Shown in pieces: positions 9,278 to 19,087 of a stretch of 64,000 nucleotides of DNA. The first letter of the stretch is position 1; each line of letters opens with the position of its first letter. Source of the DNA: Clostridium septicum. GTDB lineage: Bacteria > Bacillota > Clostridia > Clostridiales > Clostridiaceae. A program made the position numbers and the translations under genes. The stretch covers positions 2,542,001 to 2,606,000 of the forward strand of contig NZ_CP023671.1 of the NCBI RefSeq assembly GCF_003606265.1, in the 5' to 3' direction. The notes beneath the pieces were generated by a model. That model had not been told where the DNA came from, ran no database searches, and saw nothing but the letters and a program-made list of their open reading frames with translations.

Positions 9278-10867
9278 ATGTTCATATTTTTGAGTTTTGT
9301 GATTTTCTTAATAGTGGTATTTGCTATTGCATGGTATAAATCAAAAGGGACTAATAATACAGAAACAGCAACTGGATATTTTTTAGCTGGTAGGGGTTTA
9401 AACGCTCCTGTAATTGCTGCAACTATGATACTTACCAATCTTTCTACTGAACAAATTATTGGACTTAATGGTCAAAGTTATGCTACTAATATGGGACCTA
9501 TGGCATGGGAGGTTACATCATGTGTAGCTCTTATAATATTAGCCCTTGTATTTTTACCAAGATATTTAAAGGGAGGAATAACTACTATTCCAGATTATTT
9601 AGAAGAGAGATTTGATAGTTCAACCAAGCGGATAGTTTCAATCTTATTTTTAGTTAGTTATGTGGTAACGTATATACCAACAGTTTTATATTCTGGTGGT
9701 TTGGTATTAAATCAGATTTTCGGAATAGCAGATTTATTAAAAATAACAACATTTCAAGCAATTGCAGTAACTGGATTTTTCTTAGGGGTAGTAGGAGCTA
9801 TTTATACAGTACTAGGTGGTATGAAGTTAGCTGCGTTTTCTGATACTATAAATGGAATTGGGTTATTAATTGGAGGGCTTTTAGTACCTATATTAGGAAT
9901 ATTATTACTTGGTAACGGGAATTTTATAGATGGTTTTGAAGTAATACTTTCACATCCAGAAAATCTTAATGCTATAAATCCAGCTAATGCACAGGCACCA
10001 TTAATTCCTTGGCCAGTATTATTTACTGGATTATTATTTAATAATTTGTTTTATTGGTGTACCAATCAATCAATTGTTCAAAAAGCATTAGGAGCTAGTA
10101 GTCTAAAAGAAGCTCAAAAAGGTGCTATATTTGCAGGTTTAATAAAAGTTTTAACTCCAGCAATACTTGTTTTTCCAGGAATAATATCTTTTTCAAAATA
10201 CGGAAATTCATTAATTAATGCAGATGAAGCTTATCCAACATTATTACTTGATGTATTACCGAAACCTTTACTTGGAATATTTGCAGCAATACTATTTGGG
10301 GCTGCAATGAGTTCACTAAATGGGGCTATGAACAGTTCATCAACATTGTTTACATTAGATTTATATAAACCCATTATAAACCCAGAAGCTTCAGATAAGA
10401 AGCTTGTAAAAGTAGGGAGAAAATTTATTATAGTAGTGTCAATTATATCAGTAATTGTTTCACCATTTATTTTATATGCTCCATCAGGATTATATAACTT
10501 TTTACAAGAATGTAATGGATATCTTAATGTACCTATACTAGCTTGTGTAATAGTTGGATTCTTTACAAAAAGAGTTCCAAGTTTAGCTGCAAAAGTAGTA
10601 TTTTTAGTACACATCTTTTTGTATACGTTATCAAAAGTCTTTTTCTCAAATATTCATTTCTTATATGTTTTAGGAATACTGTTACCAATAAGTGTAATGG
10701 TTATGATTGTTATAGGTAAAATTAATCCAAGAGAAACGGATTTCGTACAAGCAGATAAGTCTAAAGTTGATATGACTCCATGGAAACATGCAAAGTTAAT
10801 GTCATTTTCTATAGTAGTTATTATGTTACTTATTTACTTAGTATTTTCACCTTTAGGAATCGCTTAA
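9278..10867 (+). CDS. Sodium:solute symporter (SSS/SLC5 family), probable inositol importer
   Basis: Polytopic membrane protein of 529 aa with about 13-14 hydrophobic helices and the SLC5 features TGYFLAGRGLNAP near residue 30, LTNLSTEQIIGLNGQSY near 55, and GAAMSSLNGAMNSSSTLF near 340. The family couples Na+ entry to uptake of sugars, inositol, sialic acid or amino acids; human SMIT inositol transporters belong here. Its place between iolE and the second iolG argues for inositol or an isomer as substrate. The start at 9278 follows AGGAGG; an in-frame ATG at 9260 precedes that site and is not used. Substrate is inferred from context. Confidence 0.85.
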   Translation: MFIFLSFVIFLIVVFAIAWYKSKGTNNTETATGYFLAGRGLNAPVIAATMILTNLSTEQIIGLNGQSYATNMGPMAWEVTSCVALIILALVFLPRYLKGGITTIPDYLEERFDSSTKRIVSILFLVSYVVTYIPTVLYSGGLVLNQIFGIADLLKITTFQAIAVTGFFLGVVGAIYTVLGGMKLAAFSDTINGIGLLIGGLLVPILGILLLGNGNFIDGFEVILSHPENLNAINPANAQAPLIPWPVLFTGLLFNNLFYWCTNQSIVQKALGASSLKEAQKGAIFAGLIKVLTPAILVFPGIISFSKYGNSLINADEAYPTLLLDVLPKPLLGIFAAILFGAAMSSLNGAMNSSSTLFTLDLYKPIINPEASDKKLVKVGRKFIIVVSIISVIVSPFILYAPSGLYNFLQECNGYLNVPILACVIVGFFTKRVPSLAAKVVFLVHIFLYTLSKVFFSNIHFLYVLGILLPISVMVMIVIGKINPRETDFVQADKSKVDMTPWKHAKLMSFSIVVIMLLIYLVFSPLGIA

Positions 10868-10908
10868 TTAAAATTTAAATACAAATAAGAATTTAGGAGG
10901 ACTTTAAA

Positions 10909-11955
10909 ATGAAAAAAATAAACTTTGGAATAGTAGGGGTGGGAAGGTTAGGAAAAGCTCATGCTGAAAATTTAGCATTTAAAATTCCAAATGCTAATCT
11001 TTTAGCGGTGTGTTCAATAGATAAGTCTCAAATTGATGAAGTTCAAAAAGCTTGGAATATTCCATACAGATACGCTAGTTTTGATGAAATGTTAACTAAT
11101 AAAGAATTAGATGCAATATTCATAGCTTCACCATCAGGATTTCATTGTAATCAAATTAAAAAAGCACTAGATGCAGGTTTTCATGTGTTTAGTGAAAAGC
11201 CACTTGGATTATATTTAGAAGATACAATAGAAGCGATGAAAGCTGTTAACTCTAATTCAGAAAAAATATTTATGTTGGGCTTTATGAGAAGATATGACAA
11301 GTCATATGCTTATGCTAAGAAAAAGATAAAAGAAGGTTTTATAGGGAAGCCAGTACTAGTTAGATGTTATGGATTAGATCCAGCTAAAGCTTTACCAAGT
11401 TTCTTGAAATTTGCTAAAGATAGTTATAGTGGTGGATTATTTTTAGATATGGCAATACATGATATTGATTTAGCTAGATGGTATCTGGAATCAGAAGCAG
11501 ATGAATTATGGGCTATAGGGGATGCTTATGAATATGAAGAATTTAAAGAAATAAATGATGCTGAAACAGGCTCAGCTATGATTAAATTCAAAAATGGAAC
11601 AATGGCATTACTTGTTGCAGGAAGGAACTGTGCTCATGGATATCATATAGAAACAGAAATAATAGGTACTAAAGGCACATTAAGAATTGGCACAACTCCT
11701 AACAAAAACTTAGTTACTATATTTGATGAGAGGGGTGTTAATAAAGAATGTGCAGGAGGATTTTTAGAAAGATTTGAAGATGCATATTTGGAAGAAGTAA
11801 AAGAATTTGTTAATTGTATATTAGAGAATAGAAAACCTAATGTTACAGTTGAAGATGGGGTATTATCAACTATAGTTGGATATGCTTGTAAAGAATCTTT
11901 TGAAACAGGGAAGTTGGTTAAGATTGACTATTCAAAATATGAAGATTTAAAATAG
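10909..11955 (+). CDS. Second inositol 2-dehydrogenase-like oxidoreductase
   Basis: Gfo/Idh/MocA family, 348 aa, a paralogue of the iolG product at 7217. The Rossmann fingerprint FGIVGVGRLGKAHAENL is at residues 4-20. SEKPLGLYLED (EKP) is near 97, and GGLFLDMAIHDIDLARW near 175 holds the active-site Asp and His. Multiple IolG/IolX paralogues with different isomer preference (myo-, scyllo-, D-chiro-inositol) are common in Firmicutes, so this may extend the pathway to another isomer. It is the last gene of the operon; an AGGAGG lies 8 bases before the ATG and a terminator follows. Confidence 0.85.
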   Translation: MKKINFGIVGVGRLGKAHAENLAFKIPNANLLAVCSIDKSQIDEVQKAWNIPYRYASFDEMLTNKELDAIFIASPSGFHCNQIKKALDAGFHVFSEKPLGLYLEDTIEAMKAVNSNSEKIFMLGFMRRYDKSYAYAKKKIKEGFIGKPVLVRCYGLDPAKALPSFLKFAKDSYSGGLFLDMAIHDIDLARWYLESEADELWAIGDAYEYEEFKEINDAETGSAMIKFKNGTMALLVAGRNCAHGYHIETEIIGTKGTLRIGTTPNKNLVTIFDERGVNKECAGGFLERFEDAYLEEVKEFVNCILENRKPNVTVEDGVLSTIVGYACKESFETGKLVKIDYSKYEDLK

Positions 11956-12026
11956 TTATATAAAACTTCAAAATAGATTAAGTATTCATTTTATAAAAAT
12001 AATTTTAAAAGCTATGCTGTGTATAG

Positions 12027-12059
12027 ATAGGGTGATATAGTGAATGTATATCACCCTAT
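12027..12059. terminator. Bidirectional terminator between the inositol operon and the AraC gene
   Basis: ATAGGGTGATATA (12027-12039) pairs perfectly with TATATCACCCTAT (12047-12059), loop 7. It is followed on the plus strand by ATTTGTTAAT and lies between convergent genes. Confidence 0.7.
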
Positions 12060-12112
12060 ATTTGTTAATAGTATAAGTTAAAGTGTAAATATAATAAGAA
12101 TATATGTTTATT

Positions 12113-14191
12113 TTACAATCTAGATTTAGTACTTTTTATTAAAATTAGTTTAGCTCCATAACCTTGTAACTCTGTAATTATATTAAGAATTGTATTCTTT
12201 TTAGAATATTTAAATTCAATTTTAGGAAAGGATGCTCTATGGAGAATTTCTTTTTCTTCTTTACTTAATCTATCTGGTGACCCCATTGAAATCCAATAAT
12301 TATAAGATGAACCTATTTTTTCGTTTACTTCATAGGTAATTATTCTAGAGGAATTTTTTATATTTACTATATTTAAAGAAAGTTTTTTCTTGTAAACTTT
12401 GCCTTTACCTCTTTTTTTGAATAAATCATGATAATCGGCAAGAGAATCTAAGTCATCATTATGAGAATATAGAAGAATACAATATTCATCTTCTTTTTTT
12501 GTAACAATATATCCATTATCCATGGCTACTATTTCATTACCGAGTTTGCTAAGTAAATAGTAGGCATAATAAGATGGCTTTCTTATTCCCATATCATTAA
12601 CAATACCAGGAGCACCTATAAACACTTCGTTAGTTAAACTCATTTCTTTTTCTAAAACATCAAAGGCTCTCAAATCATCTAAAGAAACTCCTTTAAATAT
12701 TGTATTATGAATTATAAATGGAAGCATAAATGCTGTATCGTAAACCTTATTACGATTATTACTAAGAGAGATAAAATTGGAATTTAAAACATTTAAGTTA
12801 TATTCATTTTTTAATAAAACTAGTAATTCTTCTTTTATTTCATGATTTATTTCAGATGAAAATTGAAATTTGAATTCGCATACATCAATATAATCAATTT
12901 CCGAAAAGTACTCAAAGAAACTATTAAGAACTTGTGTATATTTTTGTGTGGTAAATAGTATATTATCTAATACTATAAGAGGTTTTAAGTCTAAATAATC
13001 TAAGAACTCTATAACACTTTTAGTTTTATTCCAGTTGTAAAAATCAGAGTTTGGAAATACCCCCATATCACTATTAAATAAATTTTCTATTCTTCCATAA
13101 CTAAAATGGATTTCTTCTTGGATTTCTTCTAATATATCTTTATTATCTTCAATTAGTAAATCAAAGGAATCTCCTAAATTAATAACTTCCTTAAATTCTT
13201 TATTAAACTCTTTTAATACATTGTCCATATCTATATGAACTTTCCAAAGTTTGTTTTCATAATTAAATCTATCATAATCCTCTAAATCATAGGCTAGATA
13301 ATCTAAAGCCTCCTCTAAAGGAAAAACTTCTAAAATTTTCTGATTTTCAAAATCTTTTTCAGTTAACTTATTTTTCTTTCTATATTGAAGAGGTGTACAG
13401 TTATAATAATTTTTAAAGTTTTTATTTAAATATCTTACGTGAGAAAATCCAACTTCATCAGATATATCTGATATACTCATATCAGTATCTAAGAGAAGTT
13501 TAACGGATTCTTCAACTCTTGTTAAATTAACTAAGTCAGTAAAGCTATACCCCGTAGCAGATTTAATTTCATGTGATAAATAGTGTGGACTTAAGAATTC
13601 TTTTTTTGCTATATCTTGAAGAGTAATATTGCTATCATAATTATTAAAAATATACTTAGATATTCTATGATATCGTGCTAATTGATCGGCATTATCTTTT
13701 AATTCTTCTTTCTCATAAGTTAAATAGTGAAAGTTGTTTATTAAGTGATAAAGCAAATCGACTAGAGTAGATTCAATAACTTCATCATAATCTTCTGTTC
13801 TTTGAACAGTTTCACATAATATTCTAGCTAAAAAAGTTCTAAAATCATCATATTCTTCACCATCTTGAGCATCATCATCAGTTGTATTTGTGTAGAAAAA
13901 TATATTATTTATATCTGTATAGTATTTTTCAAAAAAATAAGGATCTATATGAAATACAAGAACTCTATTTTCAGTATCACTATATATTCTATGAGCTTCT
14001 TCAACATTAATAACTTCTAATTCTTTTTCTAGAATTTCGAAAGAGTCAGTATCTATATTAACTTTAAGACTACCTTTAAGAACATATAATATTTCTATAG
14101 AATTATGCCAATGTATTGGATAATTCTTTATACAAGTATAAGTAACTTTTACCGGTAAATCTGAAAGATAATTTATATATTCTCTTCGCAT
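12113..14191 (-). CDS. AraC-family regulator with C-terminal GH39-like domain
   Basis: A 692-aa fusion regulator. The N-terminal cupin sensor (IHWHNSIEILYVLKGSLKVN near residue 30) is followed by an AraC double helix-turn-helix at about residues 185-285 (ITLQDIAKKEFLSPHYLSHE and MSISDISDEVGFSHVRYLNK). A roughly 390-residue C-terminal region resembles glycoside hydrolase family 39 (beta-xylosidase-like). I do not see the NEP-type catalytic glutamate, so this region is probably a ligand sensor rather than an enzyme. The start at 14191 follows AAAGGTGATG; the upstream GTG and ATG sit within or abut the SD. It is convergent with the inositol operon and divergent from clpB. Its target genes cannot be deduced. 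Confidence 0.8.
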   Translation of the reverse strand: MRREYINYLSDLPVKVTYTCIKNYPIHWHNSIEILYVLKGSLKVNIDTDSFEILEKELEVINVEEAHRIYSDTENRVLVFHIDPYFFEKYYTDINNIFFYTNTTDDDAQDGEEYDDFRTFLARILCETVQRTEDYDEVIESTLVDLLYHLINNFHYLTYEKEELKDNADQLARYHRISKYIFNNYDSNITLQDIAKKEFLSPHYLSHEIKSATGYSFTDLVNLTRVEESVKLLLDTDMSISDISDEVGFSHVRYLNKNFKNYYNCTPLQYRKKNKLTEKDFENQKILEVFPLEEALDYLAYDLEDYDRFNYENKLWKVHIDMDNVLKEFNKEFKEVINLGDSFDLLIEDNKDILEEIQEEIHFSYGRIENLFNSDMGVFPNSDFYNWNKTKSVIEFLDYLDLKPLIVLDNILFTTQKYTQVLNSFFEYFSEIDYIDVCEFKFQFSSEINHEIKEELLVLLKNEYNLNVLNSNFISLSNNRNKVYDTAFMLPFIIHNTIFKGVSLDDLRAFDVLEKEMSLTNEVFIGAPGIVNDMGIRKPSYYAYYLLSKLGNEIVAMDNGYIVTKKEDEYCILLYSHNDDLDSLADYHDLFKKRGKGKVYKKKLSLNIVNIKNSSRIITYEVNEKIGSSYNYWISMGSPDRLSKEEKEILHRASFPKIEFKYSKKNTILNIITELQGYGAKLILIKSTKSRL

Positions 14192-14353
14192 AAAAATCAT
14201 CACCTTTAAAATAAGATTAAGATTTCTATAAAGAAATCTTTATTTAATATATTAAATAATCATATAAAAATTAGTATTAATAAATTTATTATACCCTAAT
14301 AATAATAAATTGAAAAATTGGAAAATAAGAAAAGTAAAAAATAATAATTTTAC

Positions 14354-14383
14354 TTTGACTTTCTTTGACTTTTGTATTATTAT
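14354..14383 (+). promoter_or_regulatory. CtsR operator overlapping the clpB promoter
   Basis: TTTGACTTTCTTTGACT (14354-14370) reads on the minus strand as AGTCAAAGAAAGTCAAA. This matches the CtsR heptad-repeat consensus RGTCAAANANRGTCAAA. It overlaps a promoter with -35 TTGACT (14355-14360), 17-base spacer and -10 TATTAT (14378-14383). CtsR repression of clp genes, relieved by heat, is established in Firmicutes. Confidence 0.85.
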
Positions 14384-14432
14384 AAGAATATAGTAAAAAA
14401 TAATAAGGTGAAAGATAGGAGGAACTAGAGAT

Positions 14433-17033
14433 ATGAATATTGAAAAAATGACATTAAGAGTTCAACAAGCTTTAAATGATGCTAGTTTAGTAGCGGTAAA
14501 ATACAATCATCAACAAGTAGAAATAATTCATCTATTTTCAGCTCTAGTAGAACAAGAGGATGGATTAATTCCTAATATTTTAACCAAGATGGGTATTCCA
14601 GTTAAGGCTTTAAAATCAGATATAAATAATAAATTAGAGATTATGCCAAAGGTTCTAGGTGAAGGTGCAGATTCTTCAGGAGTTTATGCAACTAGACAAA
14701 TAGAAGAAGTTTTAGTAAGGGCTGATGAAATATCAAAGAGATTTGAAGATTCATATATTAGTGTAGAACATGTAATGCTTGCTATTATAGAAGTAGATAA
14801 AAAAGGTCCAACAAAAATTTTATTAGATAAATATAATATAAATAAAGATAATTTTATGGGAATTCTAGCAGAAGTTAGAGGAAATCAAAGAGTTGAAACC
14901 CAAGATCCAGAAGGAACTTATGATGCTTTAGGTAAATACGGTACAAATCTTACAGATTTAGCTAAAAAGCATAAGTTAGATCCTGTAATAGGTAGAGATG
15001 AAGAAATAAGAAGAGCTATTAGAATTCTTTCGAGAAGAACTAAAAATAATCCTGTTCTTATTGGAGAACCAGGAGTTGGTAAAACTGCAATTGTTGAAGG
15101 GTTAGCAGAAAGAATTGTAAGAGGAGATGTTCCAGAAGGATTAAAAAATAAAGTTATTTTCTCATTAGATATGGGAGCTTTAGTTGCGGGAGCTAAATAC
15201 AGGGGTGAATTTGAGGAAAGACTAAAAGCTGTATTAAAAGAAGTACAAAGTAGTGAAGGAAGAATAATTTTATTTATAGATGAAATTCATACTATTGTAG
15301 GTGCTGGTAAAACAGAAGGGGCAATGGATGCAGGTAACTTAATTAAGCCATTACTTGCAAGAGGTGAGCTACATTGTATAGGTGCAACTACTTTTGATGA
15401 ATATAGACAATATATTGAAAAAGATAAAGCTTTAGAAAGAAGATTTCAACCAGTAATAGTTGAAGAACCAACAGTACAAGATGCAATTTCCATATTAAGA
15501 GGATTAAAAGAAAGATTTGAAATTCATCATGGAATTAGAATACATGATTCTGCTATAGTAGCAGCAGCTAAGCTTTCAGATAGATATATACAAGATAGAT
15601 ATTTACCTGATAAAGCTATAGATTTAATAGATGAAGCTGGAGCTATGATTAGAACAGAAATAGATTCACTGCCAACGGAACTTGATAAAATTAGAAGAAG
15701 ACAATTTCAATTAGAAATAGAAAAAGAAGCCTTAACAAGAGAAAATGATGAAGGTTCTAAAAAGAAGTTAAAAGCTTTGGAAAAAGATATTGCAGAGCTT
15801 AAAGCTAAAAATGATGAGATGACTGCTAAATTTGAAAAAGAAAGAGATGCTATTTTAAACATTAGAGATTTAAAATCTAAATTAGATGAAGCTAGAGGAG
15901 AGTTAGAAATAGCACAAAGAAATTATGATTACAATAGAGCAGCAGAAATTCAATATAGTGAAATTCCCAAAATAGAAGCTGAAATAGATTTAAAAGAAAA
16001 AGAAGTAAAAGAAAATTATGAAGGTGCTTTATTAAAAGAAGAGGTAACAGAAGAAGAAGTATCTCAAATTCTTTCAAGATGGACAGGAATTCCAGTAAGT
16101 AATTTACTAGAAGGTGAAAGAGAAAAACTTTTAAGATTGGAAGATGAAATGCAAAATAGAGTAATAGGTCAAGAAGAAGCTATTACGTCAGTAACAAATG
16201 CCATATTAAGAGCTAGAGCAGGATTAAAGGATATAAATAGACCTATAGGATCATTTATATTTTTAGGACCAACAGGGGTAGGTAAAACAGAGCTTGCTAA
16301 AACTTTAGCTAGAAATCTATTTGATTCAGAAGAGAACATAATAAGAATAGATATGTCTGAGTATATGGAAAAACATGCAGTATCAAGATTAGTTGGAGCG
16401 CCTCCAGGATATGTGGGATATGATGAAGGTGGTCAATTAACTGAAGCTGTTAGAAGAAATCCTTATAGTGTTATATTATTTGATGAAATAGAAAAAGCTC
16501 ATGAGGATGTATTCAATTTATTTTTACAAATACTAGATGATGGTCGATTAACAGATAATAAAGGAAAAACAGTTGATTTTAAAAATACAATAATTATAAT
16601 GACATCTAATATAGGTAGTAGCTATCTTTTAGAAAATACTGATGAACATTCTGTAGATTCTAAAATAAGAGAAGAAGTAATGAATGAAATGAAGCTAAGG
16701 TTTAAGCCAGAGTTCTTAAATAGAGTAGATGATATTATAATGTTTAAGCCTTTATCAGAATCAGGAATCAAGAAGATAATTGATATATTCTTAGATGAAG
16801 TAAGAAATAGGCTAAAAGATAGAAGTGTTAAATTAGAAGTAACAGAAGCTGCAAAAGATATAATGGCTAAAGAGGGATATGATATGGTATATGGTGCAAG
16901 ACCTCTTAAGAGATATATACAAAACACTTTAGAGAATAATCTAGCAAGAAAAATTATTAAAGGCGAAATCGCTTATGGATCTAATGTAACTATTGATGGA
17001 TTAGATGAGGAGATTATTATAAAAGTTCAATAA
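14433..17033 (+). CDS. clpB: ATP-dependent chaperone ClpB
   Basis: Hsp100 disaggregase, 866 aa, that threads aggregated protein through its hexameric pore together with DnaK. Order of parts: Clp N domain (residues 1-145), AAA1 with Walker A GEPGVGKT (near 205) and Walker B LFIDEIH (near 278), the long coiled-coil middle domain (about 400-520; this separates ClpB from ClpA/ClpX), and AAA2 with GPTGVGKT (near 610), [12 protein letters not shown] and [13 protein letters not shown] pore loops. No ClpP-docking IGF loop is evident, as expected for ClpB. It is monocistronic, controlled by the CtsR box and ends at its own terminator. Confidence 0.96.
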   Translation: MNIEKMTLRVQQALNDASLVAVKYNHQQVEIIHLFSALVEQEDGLIPNILTKMGIPVKALKSDINNKLEIMPKVLGEGADSSGVYATRQIEEVLVRADEISKRFEDSYISVEHVMLAIIEVDKKGPTKILLDKYNINKDNFMGILAEVRGNQRVETQDPEGTYDALGKYGTNLTDLAKKHKLDPVIGRDEEIRRAIRILSRRTKNNPVLIGEPGVGKTAIVEGLAERIVRGDVPEGLKNKVIFSLDMGALVAGAKYRGEFEERLKAVLKEVQSSEGRIILFIDEIHTIVGAGKTEGAMDAGNLIKPLLARGELHCIGATTFDEYRQYIEKDKALERRFQPVIVEEPTVQDAISILRGLKERFEIHHGIRIHDSAIVAAAKLSDRYIQDRYLPDKAIDLIDEAGAMIRTEIDSLPTELDKIRRRQFQLEIEKEALTRENDEGSKKKLKALEKDIAELKAKNDEMTAKFEKERDAILNIRDLKSKLDEARGELEIAQRNYDYNRAAEIQYSEIPKIEAEIDLKEKEVKENYEGALLKEEVTEEEVSQILSRWTGIPVSNLLEGEREKLLRLEDEMQNRVIGQEEAITSVTNAILRARAGLKDINRPIGSFIFLGPTGVGKTELAKTLARNLFDSEENIIRIDMSEYMEKHAVSRLVGAPPGYVGYDEGGQLTEAVRRNPYSVILFDEIEKAHEDVFNLFLQILDDGRLTDNKGKTVDFKNTIIIMTSNIGSSYLLENTDEHSVDSKIREEVMNEMKLRFKPEFLNRVDDIIMFKPLSESGIKKIIDIFLDEVRNRLKDRSVKLEVTEAAKDIMAKEGYDMVYGARPLKRYIQNTLENNLARKIIKGEIAYGSNVTIDGLDEEIIIKVQ

Positions 17034-17039
17034 AATTTA

Positions 17040-17082
17040 AAAATATAGCTGGAAATGAAAATTTTCAGTTATATTTTTTTTT
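17040..17082 (+). terminator. clpB terminator
   Basis: AATATAGCTGGAAA pairs with TTTTCAGTTATATT through two G-U pairs and is followed by a run of nine T. Confidence 0.75.
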
Positions 17083-17130
17083 GTATAAAATATATATGTA
17101 TGTAAGATGTAATATGTATGGAGGAAAAAT

Positions 17131-18168
17131 ATGTACTCAATATTTTCTTTTTTTAAGAGATTTAAAATAAAAAAGAATATACTTATACAAGATAAAAGTT
17201 TAGTGGAAATAGAGAAAGTGTTAATGGGATATTTTAGTCATTGTATAGAAAACGAAAAGAAATTAAAACAAAAAAGCAATAAATATATATACCCTAAATC
17301 TATTTTAGAAAATTATAACAAAGTGTACTATTCTTTTATAATAGAGATGTATAAAAATATCAAAGTAAAAGCTGAGTTTTATAATATTTTCTTAAACATT
17401 AATTCTATTAATATAATTGAAAAATCAATAGTGGTAGATGTAGATAAAATTATAGAAATAAAATATAAAAATTCAAAAGTAAAAACTAAATATAAAGATA
17501 ATCATTTAATCTACTTAAATATTAAAAATAATAAATTATTTGTTAGTAGAGATATTATTGAAGAAGGAATTAAAGCTGATGAGCTTGTTAATACAATTAG
17601 TTCATATGAAAAATATATGGAAAATAAAATAAATATTATTAAGAAAAATAAATCTAGTTTAAAAGAATATATAAATAACTTTAATAAAAGAAGTAATCCA
17701 AAAGTACAAGAAAATAAAAAGGGGGTATATAGATATTCAGGATATGATGGGAATTTAGCAGCAAAGTGGGCAAGTGAAAATTGGGATGCAGAGGAAGAAT
17801 ACCAAGGCAATGACTGTACAAATTTTGTATCAAAATGTTTAAAAAACGGGGGACTTCCAATGGATAAAATTTGGAGACCTGGAAGTTATGCGTGGATAAG
17901 AGTAGTAAATTTAAGAAATTGGTTAGTTAACACAGGATATGGAGTTGAGAATAAGGACAATAGTAATTTAAGTTTAGGAGATGTAGTACAGCTACATAGC
18001 AGATCAAAGGATATGTGGTCACATTCTACAATAATTACTTATATAGATGAGCAAGGGGAAATTTATGTATCTGCACATTCATATCCCTATTATAATAGAC
18101 CTTTATTTTCTTATTATCCAACATATGCATATTCAAATATTAGATATTTAAGGATAAAAAGGGGTTAA
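17131..18168 (+). CDS. Amidase-domain (Amidase_6) protein
   Basis: A 345-aa protein with a C-terminal putative amidase domain (PF12671 type) from about residue 200. YSGYDGNLAAKWASENW is followed by NDCTNFVSKCLKNGG, which carries the probable nucleophilic Cys, and by MWSHSTIITYID with a conserved His; both are features of NlpC/P60-like folds. The first 190 residues are Lys- and Asn-rich, of no recognised family, and have no clear signal peptide or membrane segment. A peptidoglycan or peptide amidase role is a family guess. It has its own GGAGG site and stands alone between clpB and the tRNA cluster. Confidence 0.7.
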   Translation: MYSIFSFFKRFKIKKNILIQDKSLVEIEKVLMGYFSHCIENEKKLKQKSNKYIYPKSILENYNKVYYSFIIEMYKNIKVKAEFYNIFLNINSINIIEKSIVVDVDKIIEIKYKNSKVKTKYKDNHLIYLNIKNNKLFVSRDIIEEGIKADELVNTISSYEKYMENKINIIKKNKSSLKEYINNFNKRSNPKVQENKKGVYRYSGYDGNLAAKWASENWDAEEEYQGNDCTNFVSKCLKNGGLPMDKIWRPGSYAWIRVVNLRNWLVNTGYGVENKDNSNLSLGDVVQLHSRSKDMWSHSTIITYIDEQGEIYVSAHSYPYYNRPLFSYYPTYAYSNIRYLRIKRG

Positions 18169-18243
18169 TAACAATGATTTGCGACATTTAGTATATTCTG
18201 ACTTTTTTTTATTTTAGAACTTTAATTTTTTTATTAAAATATG

Positions 18244-18273
18244 TTGACAAGACATGCGTTCAGGGGTTATGAT
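18244..18273 (+). promoter_or_regulatory. Promoter of the tRNA cluster
   Basis: -35 TTGACA (18244-18249), 18-base spacer, -10 TATGAT (18268-18273). The predicted start, near 18280, lies about 12 bases before the first tRNA. The GC-rich patch AGGGG in the spacer stands out in this AT-rich DNA. Confidence 0.65.
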
Positions 18274-18291
18274 ATACAACGTAATATGCAT

Positions 18292-18368
<77 letters not shown>

Positions 18369-18408
18369 AATAACTTTAATAAATCTTTATTAGGTTATTT
18401 AAACATTT

Positions 18409-18485
<77 letters not shown>

Positions 18486-18490
18486 CATGC

Positions 18491-18565
18491 TGGGATATCG
18501 CCAAGCGGTAAGGCACCGCACTTTGACTGCGGTATTCGTAGGTTCAAATCCTGCTATCCCAGCCA
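18491..18565 (+). tRNA. tRNA-Gln (TTG)
   Basis: Acceptor TGGGATA/TATCCCA, discriminator G, encoded CCA; anticodon loop CTTTGAC (TTG) on stem CCGCA/TGCGG; T-loop GTTCAAATC. U1 and the overall sequence are typical of bacterial tRNA-Gln. Confidence 0.97.
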
Positions 18566-18568
18566 TTA

Positions 18569-18644
18569 GGTTTACTAGCTCAGTCGGTAGAGCACTTGAC
18601 TTTTAATCAAGGTGTCCGGGGTTCGATTCCCCGGTAAGCCACCA
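18569..18644 (+). tRNA. tRNA-Lys (TTT)
   Basis: Acceptor GGTTTAC/GTAAGCC (one G-U), anticodon loop CTTTTAA (TTT) on TTGA/TCAA, T-arm CCGGGGTTCGATTCCCCGG and encoded CCA. It begins 4 bases after tRNA-Gln. Confidence 0.97.
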
Positions 18645-18694
18645 ATTTAATGCTAAGTTACTTAATATATAACTCAGAATACCTGAGTAATTAT

Positions 18695-18769
18695 GCGGAA
18701 GTGGCTCAATGGTAGAGCGTCACCTTGCCAAGGTGAATGTTGCGAGTTCGAGTCTCGTCTTTCGCTCCA
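18695..18769 (+). tRNA. tRNA-Gly (GCC)
   Basis: Acceptor GCGGAAG/CTTTCGC (G-U tolerated), anticodon loop TTGCCAA (GCC) on CACC/GGTG, T-loop GTTCGAGTC, encoded CCA. It is the last gene of the cluster. Confidence 0.97.
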
Positions 18770-18771
18770 AA

Positions 18772-18801
18772 AAAAGAAGTGTAAAAAATTACACTTCTTT
18801 T
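18772..18801. terminator. Bidirectional terminator of the tRNA cluster and SASP genes
   Basis: AAAAGAAGTGTAA pairs perfectly with TTACACTTCTTTT (loop AAAA). T-runs follow on the plus strand, and on the minus strand the A-rich 5' arm also gives a U-tract. It serves the tRNA cluster and the convergent SASP gene ending at 18830. Confidence 0.8.
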
Positions 18802-18829
18802 TTGTTTATGTTAATCTTCTAAAGATAGA

Positions 18830-19012
18830 TTATTTTAAGCCTGATTCGTATTGTTGAACCATTCTCTTAACCATTTCTCCACCAACACTACCGCATTGTT
18901 TTGAAGATAAATCTCCGTTATAGTCAGTAAAAGGAACGCCCATTTCACTAGCTACTTCGTTTTTAAATTTTGCTAATCCATTTTTTGCTTCCGGTACTAA
19001 TGTCTTTGCCAT
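18830..19012 (-). CDS. Alpha/beta-type small acid-soluble spore protein, copy 1
   Basis: 60-aa SASP that coats and protects spore DNA. Conserved features are KFKNEVASEMGV (the GPR protease cuts within the EVA/SE region, near residues 17-22), GNLSSKQCGSVGGEMVKRMV-type C-terminal DNA-binding segment, and no signal peptide. It differs from the other two copies only at residue 34 (Asp for Asn) and at the penultimate residue (Leu for Ile). It has its own AGGAGG site. Expression in the forespore under sigma-G is expected from the family; I could not place a convincing sigma-G promoter. Confidence 0.95.
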   Translation of the reverse strand: MAKTLVPEAKNGLAKFKNEVASEMGVPFTDYNGDLSSKQCGSVGGEMVKRMVQQYESGLK

Positions 19013-19087
19013 AATTAAAACCTCCTAACATTTTAACATTAAAAATTAAAATGTTTATTATTTTAATATTTGAATTTATACTACAAA

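Noticed and set aside
18772..18801. tRNA-flanked integration site
   Set aside because: No integrase, no repeated tRNA 3' end and no phage-like genes flank the tRNA cluster.
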